Assembly (NCBI GenBank): GCA_965223305.1
Contig: CBDCWT010000051.1
Span: 20,759 to 84,758, forward strand
Reading direction: 5' to 3'
Length of the DNA stretch: 64,000 nucleotides
Source of the DNA: CBDCWT01 sp965223305
Lineage (GTDB): Bacteria; Planctomycetota; Planctomycetia; Pirellulales; Pirellulaceae
The notes under the pieces are model-generated. The model had not been told where the DNA came from. It searched no databases and saw only the letters and a list, made by a program, of their open reading frames with translations. This document shows, piece by piece, positions 53,694 to 62,233 of the stretch. Position 1 is the stretch's first letter. Every line of letters starts with the position of its first letter. The translations under genes were made by a program, and so were the position numbers.

Positions 53694-53900
53694 ATGATTC
53701 TCAATGAACCGGCCGTCATCCGGCCTGATGCCCTGTACTCGCTCGAAAGCGCCAAGCAGATCCTCGGGTGGAAAGCGACGGCGATGCGCAACGCTCGCCG
53801 AGCCGGGCTGCCCGTCCGGTATGTCGCAGGGCGCGGATATCTGATGGGTGCAGACATCATCAATCACGTGATGTCGCGCGGGAAGGATTCCAAAGCGTAG
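53694..53900 (+). CDS. Small helix-turn-helix protein, excisionase/AlpA-like
   Basis: The 68-residue protein from ATG 53694 (CAGGAG at 53681-53686) contains LYSLESAKQILGWKATAMRN, followed by RRAGLPVRYVAGRGYLMGAD and IINHVM. The layout (short HTH, then a wing-like RYVAGRGYLMGADI) matches MerR-like/AlpA or excisionase-type DNA-binding proteins that control integration and excision of mobile elements. It lies just downstream of an inverted repeat. The function is inferred from size, fold pattern and place in the element. Confidence 0.65.
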   Translation: MILNEPAVIRPDALYSLESAKQILGWKATAMRNARRAGLPVRYVAGRGYLMGADIINHVMSRGKDSKA

Positions 53901-53943
53901 CACGCGTCTAAGCAAGAACTCGAATAGAAGGAGACCTTGATCG

Positions 53944-54519
53944 ATGCAGTTGAAGGCATTACCAACCCTAACCGTCGTCCCCGAAACCCCCAAGGAAGTC
54001 AAGTCACGCGTCACCAAGCTCGGCAAGCGCGCCGACGACCTGAACCGGGCTGCCGCCGAGCTCCAGTCCGACATCGCCGCGTATCGCGATGTCGACCACA
54101 GCAGCCAGCCGATGGACGGCCTGGCACTTGCCGACCAGCAGGTTGAGGTGCTGCGTGCGGCCAGACAATGGCGGATCGACGCCGCCAAGGTGCTCGACGA
54201 GTATCGATCGCAGGTCATGCCATCGCTCATCACTCAGGCCGTCGCCGACCACGAGAGCGCGCAGCACGAGGTCCGGGAGCTACTGGTCGGCATTGGCTAC
54301 CACGACGTGCCAGCGTCGGTAGTGGACCCATCGAAAATCCAGCCCGGCTGGGTGATGGCACACCCACGTGTGCTGGCGGCTCAGGGTCGATTGCGCGAAC
54401 TGCAGGATAAGCAGCACGATGCGGCGCTCACTCGAGCCAATGCTGCCGCGATCGACGAACTGACCGAGCAGATCCGGCATGCCAAATCCAAGATGGCCAA
54501 CACCAGCCTCGTAGCATAG
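53944..54519 (+). CDS. Hypothetical coiled-coil protein
   Basis: The 191-residue soluble protein is mostly helical, with coiled-coil segments VKSRVTKLGKRADDLNRAAA and AQGRLRELQDKQHDAALTRA. AAAIDELTEQIRHAKSKM closes it. AAGGAGA at 53929-53935 precedes the ATG at 53944. I do not recognise it. Phage scaffold-like or accessory proteins can look like this, but nothing specific supports that. It precedes the capsid-cement-like gene by 88 bases. Confidence 0.6.
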   Translation: MQLKALPTLTVVPETPKEVKSRVTKLGKRADDLNRAAAELQSDIAAYRDVDHSSQPMDGLALADQQVEVLRAARQWRIDAAKVLDEYRSQVMPSLITQAVADHESAQHEVRELLVGIGYHDVPASVVDPSKIQPGWVMAHPRVLAAQGRLRELQDKQHDAALTRANAAAIDELTEQIRHAKSKMANTSLVA

Positions 54520-54607
54520 TTACGGTTGCCGGGGCCGCCGGCGTCCGTTTATCTCCTTTTGGGGCGTCGGCGGTCCATTGTTTTCATTTCTTTCTGAGGA
54601 CCCACTC

Positions 54608-55012
54608 ATGTCATTCTCGTTGAGAGACGCTCAGCTCGAAATCACTCAAACGTTACCTGATGGCGAAGGCACAGCAATGTCAGCCAGCATCGACCTTGGC
54701 AACAGCAACCGAGGCAGCTTCGTGGCCGACTGCGAGCTGCTTGTCGAGGCGCCAGCGCTCGATGCCAACGATCTGCCGGACGGCGAGACGATGGTCTACG
54801 ACCTATTCCACGATGACGACCCGGCATTCGGTACTGAGGAGCTACTTGCCAACGTCATCACTCAAACCGGCGCTGGCGGCGCAGGGGCGCTAGCTGCTGA
54901 GAGCCGGTATCGATTTCCAACGAATGTCAAACGCTACATCCGTATCAAAGCAACCAACAGCGGCACCGGAGACGCCAGCGACAAATCGCTGAACGCCGGG
55001 CTGCGCTTTTAG
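54608..55012 (+). CDS. Possible phage capsid-cement protein (Bbp16-like)
   Basis: The 134-residue protein is rich in short beta segments, with SMSASIDLG-type start (TAMSASIDLGNSNRGSFVA), an acidic middle (DLFHDDDPAFGTEELLANVI) and the C-terminal pattern RYRFPTNVKRYIRIKATNSG followed by a gap, then SLNAGLRF. That ending, in which an NVKRYIRI strand is followed by a small beta strand with AGL, is what I know from Bbp16-family capsid cement proteins of tailed phages. The ATG at 54608 follows TGAGGA. No capsid, terminase or portal gene is visible nearby, so this would be an isolated virion gene. The call is from pattern only. Confidence 0.45.
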   Translation: MSFSLRDAQLEITQTLPDGEGTAMSASIDLGNSNRGSFVADCELLVEAPALDANDLPDGETMVYDLFHDDDPAFGTEELLANVITQTGAGGAGALAAESRYRFPTNVKRYIRIKATNSGTGDASDKSLNAGLRF

Positions 55013-55028
55013 CTTAGGAGAACACTCG

Positions 55029-55382
55029 ATGGTAGACAGAACCCTCAGTTCCGGACTCGATGCCAGTCAACTTTCGGATGAACAGAAGCAGCTTCTCTTG
55101 TCTGGCACACCGCCACACCTGCTAGGGCTGGCGGAGTCGCAAAAACTGCGAAAGACCACACCCGAGACACCGACGGACCTCGAGCAGGCGCAGCGAATCA
55201 GCGACCTGACGCCGATCCTCGGTGAGGGCACGGCCAGGTTCGCCGCGTCGATGCGTCTGGCTGCGAGGCAGCGAGCCCACGATGAGGCCCGACAGAGCCA
55301 AGAGCCGACAGAGATGGTCGACCCGATCGTTGATGTGGTCGAGGCGATCGGCGATGGACTAGCAAAACGGATGAAGAAGTAA
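55029..55382 (+). CDS. Hypothetical protein of the integrated element
   Basis: The 117-residue protein starts at ATG 55029, preceded by TAGGAGAA. It is helical and charged, with a middle LTPILGEGTARFAASMRLAA and a basic C-terminus ending AKRMKK. No domain is recognised. It is 16 bases after the capsid-cement-like gene and probably shares its transcript. Confidence 0.55.
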   Translation: MVDRTLSSGLDASQLSDEQKQLLLSGTPPHLLGLAESQKLRKTTPETPTDLEQAQRISDLTPILGEGTARFAASMRLAARQRAHDEARQSQEPTEMVDPIVDVVEAIGDGLAKRMKK

Positions 55383-55441
55383 CCCAAGAAACGCCAGCGG
55401 CCGCCCCAACAAGCGACCGCCGGCAAAGTTCAAATTGCATC

Positions 55442-55666
55442 GTGAATGATACCGACAACAACTCGCAGCTTCAATTCCACGTCCGCTCGGTTGAACCAGC
55501 TAGCCAGAACTGTCGTCCATCCGCCGGGCAGCCAGGGTCGCTGTTTGAGCAGTTCGCCGCGATCGCCGTATTCCTCCAGCATCCGCTCCGCACAGCAGAG
55601 CCCGAACTCGCCTGGGAAGACAGCAGGTCGCAGTGCATCAGTCGTGCCCGGAGACGCGACGGATGA
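55442..55666 (+). CDS. Small hypothetical protein coupled to the TOPRIM gene
   Basis: A 74-residue frame from GTG at 55442 ends with TGA at 55664-55666, which overlaps the ATG (55663) of the next gene as ATGA. Such overlaps usually mark translational coupling, which is the main reason to accept it. The product (SLFEQFAAIAVFLQHPLRTA in the middle) has no recognisable domain. The ribosome binding site is weak. Confidence 0.45.
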   Translation: MNDTDNNSQLQFHVRSVEPASQNCRPSAGQPGSLFEQFAAIAVFLQHPLRTAEPELAWEDSRSQCISRARRRDG

Positions 55667-56610
55667 AAACGAAGCTAGATTCGCTTTTGTCGGAACTGTC
55701 GTCGATCGGGTGGGAGCCGGGCCTAGACGAGAACTCCTACGTCGGCATTCTCGCCAGCAATCTACGTGGAAAAAACCTGACTCTCGCTTCCGTCGCCGCT
55801 GAGGTCGCCTGCAAGGAACACCCCCTCACACTGCGTGGGCTGCTCTACCGTGTTGTTTCCTCCGGCGTGCTCCCATCCACCGACAGCAAGCACTACAACC
55901 GGCTTGGGCGAGTTATGACCAAACTGCGGGAAGCCGGCGTGGTGCCGTTCTCGTGGATCGTCGACAACCTGCGTAGTACCGTGAAGCCGTCGAGTTGGGC
56001 TGGCCTCAACGACTACGTGGAAACAGTCCGTGACTGCTACCGCAAGGACTTCTGGGCCAACTTGCCCGAGTATGTCCACGTCTTCTGTGAGAAGGACGCG
56101 ATCGCCGGGACACTAGCGCCTGCCACCCGGGAGTTCGACGTTGCGCTGTCGCCGATCCGGGGCTACGTGAGCCTCTCATTCGCGCACCAAATAGCCGACC
56201 AGTGGAACGGAATCAACAAGCCGATTGCCGCCTACTATGTCGGCGACTATGACCCCTCCGGATTCGATCTTGAGCGTGATGTCCGAGAGAAGCTCAAGCG
56301 GTACTGTGACGCCACGTTTGATTGGGTTCGGCTGGGCGTCCTGCCTAGCGACTTCGAGGAATTCAACCTAATTCGCCTCGAACCGAAGACGTCCGACAAA
56401 CGCTACCCGGCCTTTGTCGAACGCTACGGCGACTCCTGCGCGGAAGTCGACGCCATCCCACCCAGGGAGCTGCGTCGCCGTGTTCGCGAAGCCATTGAAT
56501 CGCATGTCCCGCAGCACGAATGGGACCGTTTGCGAGCGGTTGAGCGGATTGAAAAGGAATCGTTCGACGCTTTCCTCGAAAAGCTACCGACTGGGGGTGG
56601 CAATGCCTGA
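55663..56610 (+). CDS. TOPRIM-domain protein
   Basis: The 315-residue protein from ATG 55663 has an N-terminal helical part (LRGLLYRVVSSGVLPSTDSK; HYNRLGRVMTKLREAGVVPF) and a TOPRIM-like core: Glu in VHVFCEKDAIAGTLAPATRE and the DxD motif in AAYYVGDYDPSGFDLERDV. TOPRIM domains coordinate Mg2+ in primases, topoisomerases, OLD nucleases and RNase M5. The overall look (wHTH-like region followed by TOPRIM) recalls topoisomerase VI A/Spo11, but the catalytic tyrosine of that family cannot be assigned with certainty. It precedes and overlaps the replication initiator gene by eight bases, so a role in element DNA replication or processing is likely. Confidence 0.65.
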   Translation: MKTKLDSLLSELSSIGWEPGLDENSYVGILASNLRGKNLTLASVAAEVACKEHPLTLRGLLYRVVSSGVLPSTDSKHYNRLGRVMTKLREAGVVPFSWIVDNLRSTVKPSSWAGLNDYVETVRDCYRKDFWANLPEYVHVFCEKDAIAGTLAPATREFDVALSPIRGYVSLSFAHQIADQWNGINKPIAAYYVGDYDPSGFDLERDVREKLKRYCDATFDWVRLGVLPSDFEEFNLIRLEPKTSDKRYPAFVERYGDSCAEVDAIPPRELRRRVREAIESHVPQHEWDRLRAVERIEKESFDAFLEKLPTGGGNA

Positions 56611-57508
56611 CTACCCCAAACGAGAACCGTACTTTGCTCACCGGTTCGTACGGCTGCTGTTCAAGACGTGCGCGGCGCAGGAGATCGGGATCGACGCCTG
56701 CTATCTTCTGGTTCACATCGCTCACACAGAGGATGCCAAGCGTTACAAAGGTCCCGTCACGTTCCACAACGAACAGCTGCAGGCGATCCTCGGCTTCAAG
56801 AAGTGGGAACGCCTAGATCGGGCTCGTCGCGCAGCCTGCCGGGCGAACTGGCTGCACTATCAACCGCCACCGAACCGCAGACGACAACCAGGCCGGTACT
56901 TCGTAACGATTCCAGCCGAGCTCGAGGACGTCGACGACCTGCCCATTGACGAGGCTTCATCATATCCCTCTGAGGGGGATGATCAGGGGGATGATCCTCG
57001 CCAATCATATCCTCCAGAGGGATATGGTCAGGGGGATGATCAACGCGAATCATATCCCTCTGAGGGTGATGGTCCAGGCCAATCATATCCCTCTCAGGGT
57101 GATGGTGAAGGTGATGGTCGGGGGGATGATGGGGGGGAACCTTCTACCCTACCCCTAACCCTATCCCTTACAAGTGGCGCCACCTCGGCGCCACCTGGTG
57201 GCGTGCCACCTGGCAATGGTGGCTTTGACCACTTCTGGAATCTCTACCCAAGTCGCAACGGTCGCAAGCGCGAGAAGGCGAAAGCGAGCGCTCAGTGGAA
57301 GCGTCTGTCGGCCTCAGACCGCCAGAGAGCTATCCAAGCCGCCCCGACCTACGCCGCCGAAGAGAAGTTCATCAAGGACGCATTCCGCTGGCTGCGAGAT
57401 CGGAGCTTCGAGGACTGGCTGACACCCCAGGAGCCAGAACGCAGCGCCGTGGCGACCAAACAGGACATCGAGGCCGCTGGCTACACCTTCATCGAGGACG
57501 ACGAATGA
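56603..57508 (+). CDS. Phage-type replication initiator / replisome organiser
   Basis: The 301-residue protein from ATG 56603 has an N-terminal winged-helix region (about 1-105; REPYFAHRFVRLLFKTCAAQ, GPVTFHNEQLQAILGFKKWE). A central block of four tandem repeats of the type SYPSEGDGQGDD follows (about 120-180). The C-terminal domain has FDHFWNLYPSRNGRKREKAK and KASAQWKRLSASDRQRAIQA, typical of phage replication proteins that load helicase, like lambda O or DnaT-like proteins. It binds its origin through the N-terminal domain. The DNA encoding the middle repeats is itself iteron-like (56960-57140). The stop overlaps the next start as ATGA. Confidence 0.75.
   Translation: MPDYPKREPYFAHRFVRLLFKTCAAQEIGIDACYLLVHIAHTEDAKRYKGPVTFHNEQLQAILGFKKWERLDRARRAACRANWLHYQPPPNRRRQPGRYFVTIPAELEDVDDLPIDEASSYPSEGDDQGDDPRQSYPPEGYGQGDDQRESYPSEGDGPGQSYPSQGDGEGDGRGDDGGEPSTLPLTLSLTSGATSAPPGGVPPGNGGFDHFWNLYPSRNGRKREKAKASAQWKRLSASDRQRAIQAAPTYAAEEKFIKDAFRWLRDRSFEDWLTPQEPERSAVATKQDIEAAGYTFIEDDE
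56960..57140. repeat. Iteron-like repeats inside the initiator gene, candidate replication origin
   Basis: The sequence TCATATCCCTCTGAGGG or close variants begins at 56960, 57005, 57050 and 57083, giving spacings of 45, 45 and 33 bases. Each copy has a small inverted repeat (ATCCCTC-tga-GGG). The region is followed by a run of GGGGGATGAT and GGGGGG. In lambda and related phages the origin is a set of iterons in the middle of the O gene; the arrangement here is the same. Confidence 0.6.
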
Positions 57509-58395
57509 CCATCGACGTATTGGCGATCAAGACCGCTGCAGCTGGACGCTGGTCGGAGATTCTGGCCAGCCTGACGGGCACGCCTCGAGAGATTTTCGAC
57601 GGCAAGCACCATCCTTGCCCACAACCGGGCTGCGGTGGCACCGACCGCTTCCGCATGATCGACGCATCCACGGGCGCGGCACTCTGCAACCAGTGTTTCG
57701 CGAAGGGCGGCGGCGACGGGATCGCCACGCTGCGATGGTTAGCCCGCGTCGATTTTCTCGAGGCCTGTCAGCTGCTGGCCGGCTATCTCGGTCTCAGCGA
57801 GAGCGAATCGTCGCACCTGTCAGTTTCGGTCGACCCGGTGGAACAGCTCGCCGCCATCAAGCACTGCTCAGCGGCTGCCCTCCGCGAGTACGGCGCGGTT
57901 GCCGATCGGGACACGGTGACATTTCCAGCCTACAGCCCGGACCGACAGCAATGCACGCTCTTCCGCATCTGGCCAGCAGCCACCGACAAGCGCGCCAAGG
58001 GGCTGTTCGTGAAGGGTAAGCCGGCGGGTTTGTTCTTCCCACTCGGTGATCAGGGGCCCCGGTTTCCTGTGGCTGGCGAAGATTGGATTGTCTGTGAGGG
58101 CGTCAAGGACGCTGCGGCCTATCAATCGCTGGGGTATCTCGCCTGCGGACTCAACACGGACCACCTGGCGGCCAAGTTTGCCGAACTGTTCCGCGGCGCG
58201 AACGCGGTACTGATGCCCGATCGGACGACGGACGCGGAAGCCAAAGCCCGACAATCGGCTGGCGGTGCTGGCAAACGTAGCTGCTTCCGTCAGGATTGGC
58301 ACCCTCCCGCTGCCAATCGATGGCGACAAGGGCGACGACGCTCGCGATGTGCTCAAGCAGCGCCACGGCGAACAGATGCTACGGCGCGCCGTTGA
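57505..58395 (+). pseudogene. N-terminal primase part of a frameshifted primase-helicase
   Basis: From ATG 57505 (ATGA overlap with the initiator) the frame encodes a phage/T7-type primase. It has a zinc finger with CPQPGCGGTDRFR and CNQCF (about 37-75), then a TOPRIM region with WIVCEGVKDAAAYQSLGYLA and ANAVLMPDRTTDAEAKARQS. Near 58258-58262 the true sequence continues in the next frame (AVLANVAASVRIGTLPLPID), so a single extra base has shifted the frame. The remaining 45 codons to 58395 are out of frame and arginine-rich. A GG at 58261-58262 is the probable place of the extra base. It is either a decaying gene or a sequence error. Confidence 0.7.
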
Positions 58396-58726
58396 GTCAG
58401 CTGTACCCTACCGCGCTGACTCCGCCCAGTCGGGCGTGCGCCGCGTCACGATGGAGCAGGCCGTCAAGGAGCGGCTAAGCGAGTACCAACGCGGGCCGAT
58501 TCCTCGGCTGGAATTGGGCATCGACAAGCTTGATCGCATGCTCGGCGGTGGGATTCCGTTCGGAAGTTTTGGCCGTGGTCGCTGCCTTATCGTCACACGG
58601 AAAAACTGCCTTCGCTCTTCAGACGGCGCACCACATCACAGGTCCACAAGGCATTCCGGCGCGCTTTATCTCTGTCGAAATGGGAACCGGCGAACTGGCG
58701 GACCGGACCATCAGCTACGCCAGTGA
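58265..58726 (+). pseudogene. Middle segment of the frameshifted primase-helicase
   Basis: This frame carries the continuation of the primase (AASVRIGTLPLPIDGDKGDD, then ARDVLKQRHG) and the start of the helicase domain (LELGIDKLDRMLGGGIPFG). Near 58561-58563 the homologous sequence passes to the third frame (EVLAVVAALSSHGKT), again by one extra base in a GG pair, and the rest to 58726 is out of frame. The segment is recognisable only as the linker between the two neighbouring segments. Confidence 0.6.
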
Positions 58727-59318
58727 CGCACCCAAAGAAAACTGGCACCAGCTTCTCGAGCGACTTGAGCATGACACCGCGAGGCACTTTCGGGGAGCGG
58801 CACCCTGCGTTCTCGTTGAAGGGCTGTCGTCGTTGGGCGACATCGAGCACGACCTTGCCGAGGCGTTCCGTGGCGGCGCTCGAGTTGCCATTGTCGACTA
58901 CGCGCAGCTAATCGACGCCGGTTCGAGAGATGACACCAACTCGATCATGCGCCGCGTCTCAGCAACGCTCAAACGGTTAGCCAAAGAACACGAGGCAATC
59001 GTCATTTGCCTGGCGCAGCTCAACAAGCGTGTCGAAGATCGCAAACCGGTTGTTCCACGACTGACCGATATCGAGTACGGCAGCAAGCTAGGCCATGACG
59101 CAGACGTCGTTGTGTTTCTGGTGTGGCCACATCGAATCGACCAGAAAAAGCCGGCCCATGAGTATCAGGTATTCGTTGAGAAGAACCGCAACGGTTTGAG
59201 CAAGTTCGCGGTCAATTGCCGGTTTAATCCGCCTCGACAGACGATCACGGAGCGTGACGAACCGAAGCCTCAAAACTACACGAACGTATTCGACCTCTGG
59301 AATGAACCGGCAGGTTGA
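58530..59318 (+). pseudogene. RecA/DnaB-like helicase part of the frameshifted primase-helicase
   Basis: The coherent sequence starts at about 58563; the ATG at 58530 is only the first in-frame start. It has the Walker A AALSSHGKTAFALQTAHHI, then ARFISVEMGTGELADRTISY, the Walker B-like RVAIVDYAQLIDAGSRDD and IVICLAQLNKRVEDRKPVVP and a DnaB-type end (YQVFVEKNRNGLSKFAVNCR). It should unwind DNA as a ring helicase when joined to the primase. As encoded, no start codon and ribosome binding site precede the domain, so the segment is probably not made unless the frameshifts are sequence errors. Confidence 0.65.
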
Positions 59319-59412
59319 CAGATGGGCCGGGCACAGATCTTGCTTGAATGGCGAGATCAACCAACAGTTGGGCCGACCCATCAAACAGACCAAAAAGAGG
59401 AGATGAACGGAC

Positions 59413-59698
59413 ATGGACCCAGCCGCCGACATCGCGAGTGAATTCGTTGAAGACTACTTCATGTGTTGAGGATTTCGACCAAGGTGGCCGACCGCGCGCC
59501 GTGTTGAAACGCGGTGAGTTGATCGGGACGCTTGCCGAGCTACTCGAGTCCCGCATTCCAACGGTAGTCGCCGGCGAGCTCAAGAACCTAACGGACGAGA
59601 TCGACCGGCTTGGCAACCGGGATTGCCGAGCTGACGGATCGGACCAAAGAACTCACCCGGCACGTCGAGCGGCTGGAAGGCGCAGGGCGGGTAAATAG
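59413..59698 (+). pseudogene. Frameshifted small coiled-coil gene
   Basis: From ATG 59413 (GAGGAG at about 59396-59401) the frame reads MDPAADIASEFVEDYF and meets a stop. The next frame continues CVEDFDQGGRPRAVLKRGEL and TLAELLESRIPTVVAGELKN up to LTDEIDRL. The third frame then continues ATGIAELTDRTKELTRHVER, keeping the leucine heptad. Two single-base shifts, each of the same sense as in the primase-helicase, would restore one coding region of about 95 codons. The product is unknown; the heptads suggest a coiled coil. Confidence 0.45.
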
Positions 59699-59802
59699 AT
59701 GGGCACGGGTCCTTCCTGGGGATGTCAAGATAGGGTTCCAAGGGAACAGGCGATCCCTACACAAACAACGTTTTGTCGAACAAATAGGAGGTTTACCTAG
59801 CA

Positions 59803-60546
59803 ATGCAGCACGCAAATCTAGTTCGGCTCGTTGCCGCAGTCGACGCGGCTTTCGCGCCCGGCCGCTACCGGGACGACAAAGGTGACATCGTACGTGGCGA
59901 GCTCCAGCACGGCTACGCACGCGGTTTGCCTTGGCAGGGATCCGGCACATCCACGGAGCGAAACATTCGCATGGTCGCGTTGGACGCCCTTGAGGAGCAA
60001 GGGTTGATCATCCGCTACCGCGGGACCGGGCCACGTAGTTTCTCCTGCCGGCCGACTGACCTCGGCTATGACACGGCGCGCCGGTTGGTCTACATGCCCG
60101 ATTACGAGGAGTCGGCCGGCTACTACCTGGGTCGGCTTGTTGAGCTCCACGACCACCCCGGGGCGTCGGAGCTCGACGGAGAGACCTGGATCTCAGAGGA
60201 ACTTGTCGCAGACCACAAGTGGGGCCAGGAAGACACATGGCCGTTTGTCTATGTAGGTGTGGCTATCGTTCCCTGCTTGATTCGCGAGCTGGTGTACGTG
60301 AATTCGTCACGCCAGGGGCAAGTGTATTACCAACTCGCGGACAAGGGCCGCGAACTCTGGGAAAGCGGGTCGCTCAACAACGACATCGACGAGTATGAAT
60401 ACGACCAAGCGGCGCAAGATCTGTATTGGTCTGAGTTCTTCAAAGAGCGGAGGTTGCATTCGTGTAAAGAGCCGCAGGACAAGAATTGCATCGGGACCAT
60501 CCCGTTGCCGGTAAGCATGTGCCCGAAATCGAAGAGAAAGAAATAA
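59803..60546 (+). CDS. Hypothetical protein
   Basis: The 247-residue protein starts at ATG 59803 with an AGGAGG at 59786-59791, one of the strongest ribosome binding sites in the window. The N-terminus (VRLVAAVDAAFAPGRYRDDK; MVALDALEEQGLIIRYRGTG) looks like a winged helix, and GQVYYQLADKGRELWESG later also has a winged-helix look. It is acidic near its C-terminus and ends with a basic tail (CPKSKRKK). It may be a DNA-binding or regulatory protein; no family is recognised. Confidence 0.65.
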   Translation: MQHANLVRLVAAVDAAFAPGRYRDDKGDIVRGELQHGYARGLPWQGSGTSTERNIRMVALDALEEQGLIIRYRGTGPRSFSCRPTDLGYDTARRLVYMPDYEESAGYYLGRLVELHDHPGASELDGETWISEELVADHKWGQEDTWPFVYVGVAIVPCLIRELVYVNSSRQGQVYYQLADKGRELWESGSLNNDIDEYEYDQAAQDLYWSEFFKERRLHSCKEPQDKNCIGTIPLPVSMCPKSKRKK

Positions 60547-60664
60547 CCGGACGACGAACGGTCGTCACGGTCAGAAGCGATTGGGTGTGACCGAATGTTC
60601 GAACTGAGCCAATGTTGTACGGTGAGGTTTTCACCACAAACTAAAGAAGGGAGTTTCAGCGATA

Positions 60665-61579
60665 ATGGCTGTTGTCCAAGAAGAAGCAGGTCGCCTGGGG
60701 GACCAGGTACATCGCGAGACGCGTCAGTACTTGGTGCGCGATACGCCGAACGAAGCGCAATCGCTAACCGACTTGATCACTAACCCGAAGGGGCCGCCCC
60801 TGTTCACCGATAGCGGGCTCGAGCGGCAGCCACCAGAGCTAGTTCAGAGATTGCACTCGACTGCATATCGGTTTCGTGTGCAGTACCTAAGCGAGGAAGC
60901 CAAGTCGCAGGGGATTGGTGGATCTAGCCCGAACAGGCTGCTGGAACTCGGAGAGTTCTCGCTGCACTTTGACGGGTCGGGAAGCACCCGGCACACCGAG
61001 CGGGCAATGGAGACGAACGCCTATCCAGACGACGGACTAACAGCGGACGACGACTTTGCCAACAAACTCAACAACATCATCCGTGTTCGGGGTAAGGGAC
61101 CCAACGCAGTTGTTGAAGGCGCCGATGTTGTCGCTGGAAGCACAATGGCTTTCTCGTTGCGAACGAAGTTGCCGCGCAGCCAGCTCACCCTAAAGTATGC
61201 AGTCGACGCAACGAAGCTGGTCGGTCATACAAACGCTGAGCCAGGTCCACCCCCACTGATGCCGTGGATCGACCATCAGTTTGAGCCAGGAGAAGTGTTG
61301 TTCACTGGCTGGATTGGAGATCTGACGAAGAGTCTTGCCCCTCCAGGGGCCCTCGTAGACCAGTTCGCAATCTACGAGTTCTTTTACCTCGCGGGCCGGA
61401 ATCGAGCCGCCGGAGAACTCGAGTTTAACCCAGCAATGGTAGCCGAAGCTCACGACATCATCTGGCACCGACTCACGCCGCTCGAAATAGCGGAGGTTGG
61501 GACGGTATCGGCCCCGAAGTACGCAATCGTCCAGCGCGTGTACGACAAAGCCGACATCTGGGCGCCGCTGACTCCATGA
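60665..61579 (+). CDS. Hypothetical protein
   Basis: The 304-residue protein starts at ATG 60665, with AAGAAGGGAG at about 60643-60652 as ribosome binding site. It is soluble, with alternating short beta and helical stretches (RFRVQYLSEEAKSQGIGGSS; STMAFSLRTKLPRSQLTLKY; LVDQFAIYEFFYLAGRNRAA). No signal peptide, membrane helix or known catalytic motif is visible. It stands alone within the element between the 247-aa gene and a hairpin-rich gap. Confidence 0.6.
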   Translation: MAVVQEEAGRLGDQVHRETRQYLVRDTPNEAQSLTDLITNPKGPPLFTDSGLERQPPELVQRLHSTAYRFRVQYLSEEAKSQGIGGSSPNRLLELGEFSLHFDGSGSTRHTERAMETNAYPDDGLTADDDFANKLNNIIRVRGKGPNAVVEGADVVAGSTMAFSLRTKLPRSQLTLKYAVDATKLVGHTNAEPGPPPLMPWIDHQFEPGEVLFTGWIGDLTKSLAPPGALVDQFAIYEFFYLAGRNRAAGELEFNPAMVAEAHDIIWHRLTPLEIAEVGTVSAPKYAIVQRVYDKADIWAPLTP

Positions 61580-62233
61580 CACGAATCACTCCAGGGCAGT
61601 CACTGCGAGGTATTCCGGCACGAAAGAGACGGACTTCAATCAACTGTTTGTTTGACTCCGCAGTCGAAAGGAGCTCATAGGGGGTCAACCGTTCCCCAGC
61701 GAACCGGGTCAAAACAGACTGCCTGACCGCCGCGCATGATCGATAGTGACCGGATGCGTGATCGCCAACCGTGGACCGAACCATGCCGGAATCGCTGCTG
61801 AGGCACGGAAAAGCGCGTGGCGCATGATCTCGCCGTTATGCGAGAATCACCGCAAAGTTAGCGATCGTGCGTTAGAAAAGCTGTTCGGGCCTCCCAGCGG
61901 AATGCCGATCATCGGCCTAAAGGCTTAGCCACTCCCTCTGGAGCCTTGGGATGACCAATCTTATGTAACGGCGCCTGGCGAGCCAGTCAGGGCCGGAGCG
62001 AGACGCCAGTGACGAAGGTCACGCCCCCTTATGGACCGTCTGGGCTGACTGAAAACCAGCGGCGTTCGTCAATTTGATTCTGCAGCTGCGGTCTCCCTCC
62101 CCGCCATCAGGCCTGGGCGGACCGGTCGGAATACGGTCCGCCTGCGCCGTAGGCAAGTCCTTAGTTGGAGGGCGATGCGTCTGTTACATCAGGCGACGCT
62201 GCCGTGTACAATTTCGGCAGCGCCAGCTAACCC
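61580..62233. other. Gene-poor gap with a terminator-like hairpin and possible gene remnants
   Basis: No full gene is supported in these 654 bases. A 60-codon frame at 61746-61928 has no ribosome binding site and no recognised product and may be a remnant. A perfect nine-base stem, GGCGGACCG at 62116-62124 with CGGTCCGCC at 62134-62142, follows. It could end transcription from the left. Confidence 0.45.
62183..62212 (+). promoter_or_regulatory. Possible promoter for the nuclease-like gene
   Basis: GTTACA at 62183-62188 and TACAAT at 62207-62212 are separated by 18 bases; TACAAT matches five of six bases of the -10 consensus. The predicted start of transcription falls near 62219, just before the ATG at 62234. 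Confidence 0.4.
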
